Shown one piece after another: positions 1 to 5,290 of a stretch of DNA of 5,874 bases (its first letter is position 1; every line of letters starts with the position of its first letter). The position numbers were made by a program, and so were the translations under genes. This stretch comes from Pseudomonadota bacterium (lineage in GTDB: Bacteria; Pseudomonadota; Gammaproteobacteria; Pseudomonadales; Cellvibrionaceae), in NCBI GenBank assembly GCA_023416875.1, contig JAEZGT010000283.1, positions 1-5,874 on the forward strand, in the 5' to 3' direction. The notes under the pieces are model-generated. The model was given only the letters and a program-made list of their open reading frames with translations. It was not told the origin of the DNA and did no database searches.

Positions 1-1344
1 AATGCCAAAAGCCGCTATCTCACCGGTATCAGCCATGAATTGCGCACTCCCTTAAATGCCATTCTCGGTTACGCGCAGCTGCTCGACCAGGACGAACAAA
101 TTCCTTTGCAGAAAAAACACCAGGTCAAAGTCATTCAGCGCAGTGCGGAGCATCTCACGGACTTGATTGAGGGATTGTTGGATATTTCGAAAATCGAAGC
201 TGGCCGATTGGAAATTCAAAAGGACGTATTCAATCTAAATGCGATGATGAATCAAATCGTCGATATGTTCAGGTTGCAAGCCCAAGAACAAGGTCTGAAT
301 TTCCATTACCAACGCCTCACCCAATTGCCAGACTTGGTGCAGGGCGATGAAAAGCGCGTGCGCCAGATTCTGATCAATCTGTTATCCAACGCGGTTAAAT
401 TCACCCCCACGGGCGAGGTGGAGCTGAGCATTCGTTATCGCAACCAAGTGGCGGAAATCCGTGTGCGCGACACAGGTGTGGGCATACCGGAAAGCGAATT
501 GGAACGAATTTTTAAACCTTTCGAACGCATCCGCCTACCGGGAAGGCCCGCAGTGAGCGGTACCGGCTTGGGTTTAACCATCACCAAATTATTGGTGGAC
601 ATTATGGGCGGTGATTTAAACGTGACGGCCAATCAAGATGGCGGCACGACATTTTCCGTCTGGCTGATGCTGGCGCGGGTTTTTCAGCGGCAGGCGGAAG
701 CGGCAAAAATCAAAAAAATTCTCGGCTATATGGGAGCCAAACGTTCGCTGTTGGTGGTCGACGACGACGCCGCCCATCGCGGACTGATGCAGGACTTACT
801 CAATCCATTGGGATTTGTTGTGGTGGAAGTACCGGATGCGGAAGCCTGTTTGAATATTATTCACACCTTTTCACCGGACGCATTTTTAATCGACCGACGT
901 ATGCCCGGCATGGACGGTCCGCAATTGGCGACAGCTCTGCGCATGATGAATTTCAAGCAGCCGGTTATTATGGTCTCCGCCAACGCCAACGAAGACGCGC
1001 CTCCAGTGGAATCCCATCCGAGTTATGACAGCTATCTCATTAAACCAGTGCGCCTGGAAAATCTTCTGGAAAAGCTCGGCCAGCATTTGAATTTAACCTG
1101 GCGTTATGAACCGGAGCCGATCGCGGCACCAGCGCCGCTTAAATTTACCCATTTACCCGATGACGAGATTCTCGACGAACTGGTTGGCTGGGCAGAAGTG
1201 GGAGCGCTCGGCAAAATTCGCGAGCTGATTAATCGCATGGAGCAACAGCGAACAGCCAATATGCAGCTTGTGCAACATTTTCGCCATTACGCCGACCGCG
1301 TCGATTTGGACGGTTTGATGAAGACCATCCGTGCACTGCGTTGA
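1..1344 (+). CDS. Hybrid sensor histidine kinase with C-terminal receiver domain (5' end outside window)
   Basis: Transmembrane or cytosolic signalling kinase; the sensory input lies upstream of the window. The frame is open from base 1, and residues are counted from there (447 visible). The dimerisation/phosphoacceptor segment has SHELRTPLNA with the phosphorylated His at residue 12. The ATPase domain follows: N box around 119-138 (LLSNAVKFTP, Asn130), G1 DTGVGIP at 157-163, F box IFKPFERI at 170-177, G2 GTGLGLTI at 187-194. A receiver domain spans about 248-363, with the acidic DDD near 253, phosphoacceptor Asp298 (LIDRRMPGMDG), Ser326 and Lys348 (LIKPV). A helical tail (about 386-447) ends the protein. 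It contains His426 and His429 but does not match an HPt motif. All catalytic motifs are intact. The LuxR-type regulator 30 bases downstream on the same strand is the likely partner, so the two are probably co-transcribed. The signal sensed cannot be told from what is visible. Confidence 0.97.
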   Translation, partial: NAKSRYLTGISHELRTPLNAILGYAQLLDQDEQIPLQKKHQVKVIQRSAEHLTDLIEGLLDISKIEAGRLEIQKDVFNLNAMMNQIVDMFRLQAQEQGLNFHYQRLTQLPDLVQGDEKRVRQILINLLSNAVKFTPTGEVELSIRYRNQVAEIRVRDTGVGIPESELERIFKPFERIRLPGRPAVSGTGLGLTITKLLVDIMGGDLNVTANQDGGTTFSVWLMLARVFQRQAEAAKIKKILGYMGAKRSLLVVDDDAAHRGLMQDLLNPLGFVVVEVPDAEACLNIIHTFSPDAFLIDRRMPGMDGPQLATALRMMNFKQPVIMVSANANEDAPPVESHPSYDSYLIKPVRLENLLEKLGQHLNLTWRYEPEPIAAPAPLKFTHLPDDEILDELVGWAEVGALGKIRELINRMEQQRTANMQLVQHFRHYADRVDLDGLMKTIRALR

Positions 1345-1365
1345 TGTAACGCCCATTCATTACAT
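1344..1365. repeat. Inverted repeat between kinase and regulator genes
   Basis: ATGTAA (1344-1349) and TTACAT (1360-1365) form a perfect 6-base inverted repeat around a 10-base loop. It starts within the kinase stop codon and ends 9 bases before the regulator ATG. No Shine-Dalgarno is recognisable in the remaining leader. It could be an RNA hairpin that affects regulator translation, a protein-binding dyad, or chance. Confidence 0.4.
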
Positions 1366-1374
1366 GATGTTTTT

Positions 1375-2286
1375 ATGAATTTGAATTCTTCGCACAATCT
1401 TGTCCTGGTGGTAGATGATTCACCGGAGACATTGGGCATGTTAAATGACGCACTCGAACAGGCCGGCATGACCACACTGGTCGCCTTGGAGGGACGACAG
1501 GCGCTCAATATAGCACGCAAAATGCATCCGGATATTATTTTGCTCGATGCCGTGATGCCGAATATGGATGGCTTCTCCACCTGCGAACATTTAAAACGCG
1601 ATTTGGAATTGCAGAATATTCCGGTGATTTTTATGACCGGTCTCGCCGATACCGACAGTATCGTCAAAGGTTTTGCCGCCGGCGGTGTGGACTATGTGAC
1701 CAAACCGATCAACCCGCTGGAATTGATTGCGCGCATTAAGGTGCATCTCAATAACGCGCGCACCACCCTCAGCGCTCAAACCGCTCTTGACAGCGCCGGA
1801 CAAAATCTCTGCGCGGTCAGCCGGCGCGGTGAGCTGCGCTGGGCGACGCCACAAGTGAATCACTATCTGGAGCGATTATGTCCCGGCGGCTGGAGACAAT
1901 TACAGCTCGCCGAGCCGCTCAGCCACTGGCTTAAACACAATCCCCCGGAAGGTGGCCAATTGCAGATGGCCGCAGGCGGCGCCACCTTAAAATGGATATT
2001 GGTAGGCACCACCGGCGACGATGAATATTTATTGCGTCTTGTTAATGAAGACGAGAACGACGGATGCGAACAATTGAAACAACGCTTTGCCATCACCAGC
2101 CGTGAGGCTGAGGTGCTGCTGTGGGTGGCCAAGGGCAAGACCAATCGAGAAATTGCCCAGATTCTGGATTTAAGCCCCCGTACCATTAATAAACATCTCG
2201 AACAACTGTTTAAAAAGATTGGGGTGGAAAACCGTACTTCCGCTGCCACTCTGGCGGTAGGTGTGCTGCAAAAGGGGCGGATTTAG
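1375..2286 (+). CDS. LuxR/NarL-type response regulator with long REC-HTH linker
   Basis: DNA-binding response regulator of 303 residues, probably activated by phosphotransfer from the hybrid kinase just upstream. The receiver domain (about 9-128) has the acidic pair Asp14-Asp15, phosphoacceptor Asp58 (ILLDAVMPNMDG), Thr88 and Lys110 (VTKP). A LuxR-type helix-turn-helix occupies about 240-296 (ITSREAEVLL, TNREIAQIL, SPRTINKHLEQLFKKIGV). The two are joined by a linker of about 110 residues, much longer than in typical NarL proteins of about 210-220 residues. Residues 144-168 (AVSRRGELRWATPQV) look PAS-like, which is my inference. ATG 1375 is chosen because the receiver begins directly after it and the frame has no earlier start after the kinase stop. 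There is no clear Shine-Dalgarno, so translation may depend on coupling to the kinase. The target genes are not evident. Confidence 0.96.
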   Translation: MNLNSSHNLVLVVDDSPETLGMLNDALEQAGMTTLVALEGRQALNIARKMHPDIILLDAVMPNMDGFSTCEHLKRDLELQNIPVIFMTGLADTDSIVKGFAAGGVDYVTKPINPLELIARIKVHLNNARTTLSAQTALDSAGQNLCAVSRRGELRWATPQVNHYLERLCPGGWRQLQLAEPLSHWLKHNPPEGGQLQMAAGGATLKWILVGTTGDDEYLLRLVNEDENDGCEQLKQRFAITSREAEVLLWVAKGKTNREIAQILDLSPRTINKHLEQLFKKIGVENRTSAATLAVGVLQKGRI

Positions 2287-2310
2287 GGCTGTAACGACCC
2301 AAATCATCGC

Positions 2311-2482
2311 TTATTTTTTCGCCATTCCCACGATTACATCAGGGGCTTCCTGCTTTTTACTTTCAAAATAACCTTTGCCGTCTACCGTCGGTTGTTTTCC
2401 GCTCGCGGCGGTGGTTAAATACAGCGGCTTTTTGCGCCTTTGGTGCAAAATTAGCCGGATAATTGAGCGTTGCCTTAGCCAA
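2311..2482 (-). pseudogene. Possible remnant of a small protein gene with a frameshift
   Basis: Read on the minus strand, a protein-like stretch ends at TAA 2313-2311, with the C-terminus DVIVGMAKK preceded by GKGYFESKKQ and LYLTTAASGK. The upstream continuation, with NYPANFAPKAQ, lies in a neighbouring frame that can start at TTG 2482. The two join smoothly if the A5 run (bases 2433-2429) is read as A4, giving one frame of about 56 codons. No Shine-Dalgarno precedes the TTG, and neither frame extends further back as a plausible protein. I do not recognise a family. It could be a degenerate 3' end of a lost gene, a frameshifted small gene, or a chance reading. Confidence 0.25.
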
Positions 2483-2564
2483 AAGTATCTATACTGTTAA
2501 CACAATAAATAATAATGACTGGCTTTGTGTTCGATTGTTTTTCCCGCTGTATCACCTGATTTTG

Positions 2565-2580
2565 ATTGTTGCGAAACAAT
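2565..2580 (+). repeat. Perfect hairpin with GCGA tetraloop
   Basis: ATTGTT (2565-2570) pairs perfectly with AACAAT (2575-2580) around GCGA, which fits the stable GNRA tetraloop class if transcribed on the plus strand. It lies about 100 bases ahead of the membrane-protein start, so it could sit in that gene's leader or be an operator half-site pair. A related GATTGTT also occurs at 2533-2539. The stem is AT-rich and so only moderately stable. Confidence 0.4.
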
Positions 2581-2590
2581 ACGTAGTGGC

Positions 2591-2606
2591 TTCCGCACGT
2601 GTGGAA
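2591..2606. promoter_or_regulatory. Near-perfect palindrome, candidate operator
   Basis: TTCCGCACGTGTGGAA is symmetrical except for one pair (G/T flanking the central CACGTG), so 14 of 16 bases obey the dyad. It overlaps a second perfect inverted repeat, AATAC-CCA-GTATT, at 2605-2617. Its place upstream of the membrane-protein gene suits a transcription-factor site. The binding protein is unknown and no promoter could be tied to it. Confidence 0.35.
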
Positions 2607-2665
2607 TACCCAGTATTACGCTGCGTTTCAAACCCATAATGAGCGCCACAGGCGCCGTGATATAT

Positions 2666-2670
2666 AGGAG
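2666..2670 (+). promoter_or_regulatory. Shine-Dalgarno that fixes the membrane-protein start
   Basis: AGGAG sits 7 bases before GTG 2678. This is the best ribosome binding site in the plus-strand part of the window and argues for GTG 2678 over the upstream TTG 2525 or the later ATG 2699. Confidence 0.75.
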
Positions 2671-2677
2671 ACTCAAG

Positions 2678-3052
2678 GTGCAAAAACCCATTCGCTTTAT
2701 GATTTACGTCGCGATACTCGCGCTGGCATGGTTTGTTCTATTACCTGCCTTGTCCATCAATACCGCGCAATTAAGCGCCTCGTTTAAAAGCCTTTTCGGC
2801 GGCATGAATACCCTGGTTGTCGCCACCGCCATTTTTGGTGCGGCCCTGTTTATCACTTATATGATCACTTCTGGTTGGGGATTGATTTTGCTGGGCGCCA
2901 TGGCGTTGGTGGGGCTGATTGTAGTGAGTATTCTGCATCCTTATCTGTTTCCGCTGCTGATTCCGCTTTTCACTCTTTGGGTGATGTGCGCCGCCGCACG
3001 TCGCAAAGAGAGCACCGCAGAAAAATCGGCGGCATCTTCCAAACACGCCTGA
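2678..3052 (+). CDS. Small multi-pass membrane protein, function unknown
   Basis: A 124-residue protein that I do not recognise. Hydrophobic segments lie at about 7-25, 44-63, 67-86 and 89-106, suggesting three or four inner-membrane helices with short connections; the last two are separated only by a His-Pro-Tyr turn. The N-terminus is short and basic (QKPIRF), and the tail from 108 is polar and charged (RRKESTAEK), probably cytoplasmic. There are no evident catalytic motifs or metal-binding clusters. GTG 2678 is chosen because of the AGGAG 7 bases upstream; starting at TTG 2525 would add 51 residues of unconvincing sequence with no ribosome site. The gene converges on the HEAT-like gene with only 6 bases between stops, and it is not part of the glycogen cluster. 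Coding status rests on the clean hydrophobic pattern and ribosome site. Confidence 0.75.
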   Translation: MQKPIRFMIYVAILALAWFVLLPALSINTAQLSASFKSLFGGMNTLVVATAIFGAALFITYMITSGWGLILLGAMALVGLIVVSILHPYLFPLLIPLFTLWVMCAAARRKESTAEKSAASSKHA

Positions 3053-3058
3053 TATTTC

Positions 3059-3583
3059 TCATCCCCGCTGCCGCGCCAAAAGCGCGAGCAGCTTTTTCCC
3101 TCGCGCCAGCATAGCGGGCGTACCGATTTGCATGAGTTCACTTAGGTGATGTGCAACGGTGTCCCGCAACGCAGGATTTTTCAGACAGAGATCCGCCATG
3201 GCCTGCATCGCCATGGTCTTGACGATGCTGCTGGAATCCTCGCAATAGCTGCGTAATATCCCCAGAACCTTCTCCTCTTCCTGGCGGGTCAATGCGAGTC
3301 GCGGCAGCATCATCGCTATATGCCAGCGCACTTCCTTTTGCTCGATCAGAGCAAATTGGTTGAGCAGGTCCCGCTTGTACGGCTGCAACAATTCCGGTTG
3401 TTGTGCCGTCACCTTTTCCGCCACGTCCGCGCAGCGCATGCGCAGCACCGGATCGTCACTGGTGAACCCGGCAAAAACCTGCGCAACCAGTGCCGGCTCC
3501 GCCAGCACCATAGGTACCACTTGATTGGCCGCACCTATGGAGCGCCGATCACCGCCGCTGAGTAATCGCTGCAGATCAGTCAC
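3059..3583 (-). CDS. HEAT-like alpha-helical repeat protein downstream of glgA
   Basis: A 174-residue, all-helical, probably cytosolic protein. Counted from GTG 3583, helix pairs resembling HEAT repeats appear at about 43-60 (DPVLRMRCADVAEKV), 80-98 (EQKEVRWHIAMMLPRLAL), 103-135 (SSSIVKTMAMQAMADLCLK) and 137-170. The Asp/Glu-Val-Arg and Ile-Val-Lys positions are typical of these repeats. The N-terminus LQRLLSGGDRRSIGAAN looks like a conserved cap. Such proteins usually act as binding scaffolds; no catalytic residues are visible. GTG 3583 lies 14 bases after the glgA stop and is preferred over TTG 3640, which would lie inside glgA and add a Gly/Ser-rich segment. No Shine-Dalgarno is seen, but a five-codon ATG frame begins at the glgA stop and ends overlapping this GTG, so reinitiation is likely. 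A role in glycogen metabolism is suggested only by position. Confidence 0.85.
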   Translation of the reverse strand: MTDLQRLLSGGDRRSIGAANQVVPMVLAEPALVAQVFAGFTSDDPVLRMRCADVAEKVTAQQPELLQPYKRDLLNQFALIEQKEVRWHIAMMLPRLALTRQEEEKVLGILRSYCEDSSSIVKTMAMQAMADLCLKNPALRDTVAHHLSELMQIGTPAMLARGKKLLALLARQRG

Positions 3584-3600
3584 GCGGCTGAGCCCATTTA
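3580..3600 (-). promoter_or_regulatory. Stop/restart junction between glgA and the HEAT-like gene
   Basis: On the minus strand the glgA stop TAA (3600-3598) is followed at once by ATG (3597-3595), which opens a five-codon frame, ATG GGC TCA GCC GCG, that stops at TGA (3582-3580). That TGA overlaps the GTG (3583-3581) taken as the start of the HEAT-like gene, giving GTGA. This arrangement suits termination-reinitiation. No Shine-Dalgarno is seen for either start. Confidence 0.45.
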
Positions 3601-5178
3601 ATAGAGTTTCTGCAGATATTCCACTGCCGCCGCTTCCCAAGTAAAACGCGCTTTTGCGGCGGCTTTGCCGATGGCTTGCAGCTTTTTCGGATTTTCCTCA
3701 TGCATCGCCAGAATCTCGCGAAAGCACTCCAACATTTGCACGCCCTGCTCGTCGCCACTGGCGCCGCGGAAGACAAATCCGCTCACCCCATCGATCACCG
3801 TGTCATTCAGACCGCCAACTCCGTGTACCAAACAGGGCTGACCAGCGCGCATGGCGAGCATCTGACTGATACCGCAGGGCTCAAAGGAGCTCGGCATCAC
3901 AAATAAATCACCCGAGCTGTAAAGCGCGCGGGAGAGCTCGTCGGAATAGCCGCGCAGAAAAATAAAATTCGGGTAATACGCGCTTATTTCCTGCAGGAAT
4001 TTTTCATAGTCGGCATCGCCGCTGCCAAGCATCAGGAAAACACCTTTATCTCCCAGCATTTCCAGCAGATGGCGCAATACCGGCTGATATTTGCCAGCGT
4101 AATTGATCGGGTGGCGCAACAGCCGCACTTTTTGCTCGGTGACTCGGCCGACGGCCGTCATTAACAATCCGCGCTCGCGTTGGGCGCACCACTGCTGCAG
4201 GCGCTCCCGTGCGATCCAATGCACGCTCAGCATCACCGCACTTTTGGCTACCCAGTGCATCATCGCCTCCTCGATAATGGCCGTCAGGCGTGCTTTGACC
4301 AGCTTCGAATATTCTGCACCTTCCGGATATTCACAGCCATTGAGAATGCCTTCCAGCCGGTTTTGTTTAGCGGCGGCCACCAGATCGGTTTCCAAGCCTT
4401 CGCCGCCGTAAATATGCAGCTCTGTTTGACTCGGGCGTTGAATTTCCTGCGCATAGGTGGGCGATACCGCGTGAACTTTATCGGCCAGTGCAATGGCCGC
4501 GCGCATGGGATTAAAACAATGGGTCACCCGCGGATCGCAGATCACCGCCTGATCGTATTGCAGACGCGGAAACCAGGTTTCCAACGCGGAGGCATCACCA
4601 CGCAGCGGACGGACACCTTGCAGAGATAAATTGTGGATCGAATAAACCGTGCGCATATTTTTGAGACGCGCATAGTGCGGATCGTATTCACGCAATACCG
4701 CCAGCACCGCCGCGTGCCAATCGTGCAAATGCAAAATATCGACGTGGCCAAAACATTCATTCAACACCGCCTGCCCCACTGCTGCGCAGAAAAGTGCGTA
4801 TTTGCCGGCATCGGATGCGAAAGGGCGATCATTGCCATCATTGCAATAAATGTGGCCAGCGCCACAGGGATAAAAACCCGGATGATCCAGCACCCACTGC
4901 TGCACACTCGCAGTACCCGGTTCTACATCCTGCGCATCCCAACGATAAATTTTTACCTGCTCAACACCATCGCCGAACAGTACAGGAAAAGTCGCCGCCT
5001 CCTGCGCTGCGGTGCGCTGTAAAAATCCGTGGGAAGGAATAATGACGTGGACCATGCAGTCTTGCGCCGCCAGCGCTTTGGGAAGATCGCGCACCACGTC
5101 GCCAATACCGCCGACTTTTGCATTGGGTAGCGCATCGTTTTCCGCCGCCACCATCAAGATGGTTTTTTGAATGGTCAT
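3598..5178 (-). CDS. glgA: Glycogen synthase (ADP-glucose type, GT5)
   Basis: Transfers glucose from ADP-glucose to the non-reducing end of alpha-1,4-glucan in the cytosol. It has 526 residues, slightly longer than the 477 of E. coli GlgA. The N-terminal Rossmann domain carries KVGGIGDVV at 21-29, equivalent to the ADP-glucose-binding KTGGL loop but with Val in place of Thr. HDWHA is at 152-156, IHNLSLQG at 181-188 and GILNGCEYPE at 277-286. The C-terminal domain has GRVTEQK, with Arg345 and Lys350 matching the E. coli Arg300/Lys305 pair, then FEPCG with the catalytic-site Glu433, and GVGGLNDTV at 453-461. All expected residues are present. ATG 5178 is preceded in frame by a TGA two codons upstream, which fixes the start; only a weak GTGAG-like ribosome site is seen. 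It follows glgC in the same direction across 112 bases that include a terminator, so it may have its own promoter. Confidence 0.98.
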   Translation of the reverse strand: MTIQKTILMVAAENDALPNAKVGGIGDVVRDLPKALAAQDCMVHVIIPSHGFLQRTAAQEAATFPVLFGDGVEQVKIYRWDAQDVEPGTASVQQWVLDHPGFYPCGAGHIYCNDGNDRPFASDAGKYALFCAAVGQAVLNECFGHVDILHLHDWHAAVLAVLREYDPHYARLKNMRTVYSIHNLSLQGVRPLRGDASALETWFPRLQYDQAVICDPRVTHCFNPMRAAIALADKVHAVSPTYAQEIQRPSQTELHIYGGEGLETDLVAAAKQNRLEGILNGCEYPEGAEYSKLVKARLTAIIEEAMMHWVAKSAVMLSVHWIARERLQQWCAQRERGLLMTAVGRVTEQKVRLLRHPINYAGKYQPVLRHLLEMLGDKGVFLMLGSGDADYEKFLQEISAYYPNFIFLRGYSDELSRALYSSGDLFVMPSSFEPCGISQMLAMRAGQPCLVHGVGGLNDTVIDGVSGFVFRGASGDEQGVQMLECFREILAMHEENPKKLQAIGKAAAKARFTWEAAAVEYLQKLY

Positions 5179-5225
5179 GTCTCACATACTTATGAATAGC
5201 GCGCCGTTACATTTCGTTGGCGCAT
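5179..5225 (-). promoter_or_regulatory. glgA leader, possible weak promoter region
   Basis: These 47 bases between the terminator tail and the glgA start must hold any separate glgA promoter's downstream part. TATTCA (minus strand, about 5200-5195) is a poor -10 candidate and no TTGACA-like -35 at proper spacing is seen. glgA expression may therefore depend on readthrough of the terminator or on a non-consensus promoter. Confidence 0.2.
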
Positions 5226-5262
5226 AAAAAAGGGAACCTGCTTTTTTGACTCTCAGGTTCCC
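5226..5262 (-). terminator. Intrinsic terminator between glgC and glgA
   Basis: Read on the minus strand, GGGAACCTG (5262-5254) pairs perfectly over 9 bases with CAGGTTCCC (5240-5232) around a 13-base loop and is followed directly by six T (5231-5226). In the plus direction no T-run follows, so the terminator acts on glgC transcription. It starts 28 bases after the glgC stop and lies about 50 bases before glgA. Confidence 0.87.
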
Positions 5263-5290
5263 GGTCATTTTCTTACTTAATACTCAGCGA

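Larger units (their letters stand above)
2287..2677. other. Intergenic region, 391 bases, with short inverted repeats
   Basis: No intact gene is convincing here. The left half (2311-2482) holds a possible decayed minus-strand reading frame, listed separately. The right half is AT-rich around 2490-2520 and then carries several short inverted repeats (2565-2580, 2591-2606, 2605-2617, 2643-2655) before the membrane-protein start. A TATACT at 2490-2495 resembles a -10 box, but I find no good -35 element at normal spacing. There is no clear intrinsic terminator directly behind the response regulator. The plus frame from TTG 2525 into the membrane protein stays open but is read here as leader, not coding sequence. 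Confidence 0.6.

Noticed and set aside
2463..2495. Sigma70 promoter with TTGAGC or TTGCCT and TATACT
   Set aside because: Spacers of 21 or 14 bases are outside the normal range of about 16-18.
2525..2677. N-terminal extension of the membrane protein from TTG 2525
   Set aside because: It lacks a ribosome site, reads as unconvincing Cys- and Arg-containing sequence and covers the inverted-repeat cluster; GTG 2678 has AGGAG at ideal spacing.
3072..3097. Plus-strand intrinsic terminator for the membrane-protein gene (CGCGC/GCGCG then T5)
   Set aside because: The stem is only 5 bases and the T-run begins 6 bases after it, so it does not fit a good intrinsic terminator.
3078..3106. Minus-strand terminator GCGCGAG/CTCGCGC followed by T4
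   Set aside because: It would end the transcript before the HEAT-like stop codon at 3061-3059, so it is unlikely to be the functional terminator of that gene.
3584..3640. Start of the HEAT-like protein at TTG 3640 inside glgA
   Set aside because: It would add a Gly/Ser-rich stretch shadowing the glgA C-terminus with no Shine-Dalgarno; the GTG 3583 start leads directly into the conserved-looking N-terminus.
4180..4629. Plus-strand open frame of 149 codons opposite glgA
   Set aside because: Antisense shadow of glgA with an unusual His/Cys-rich composition and no ribosome site; glgA has all its family motifs.
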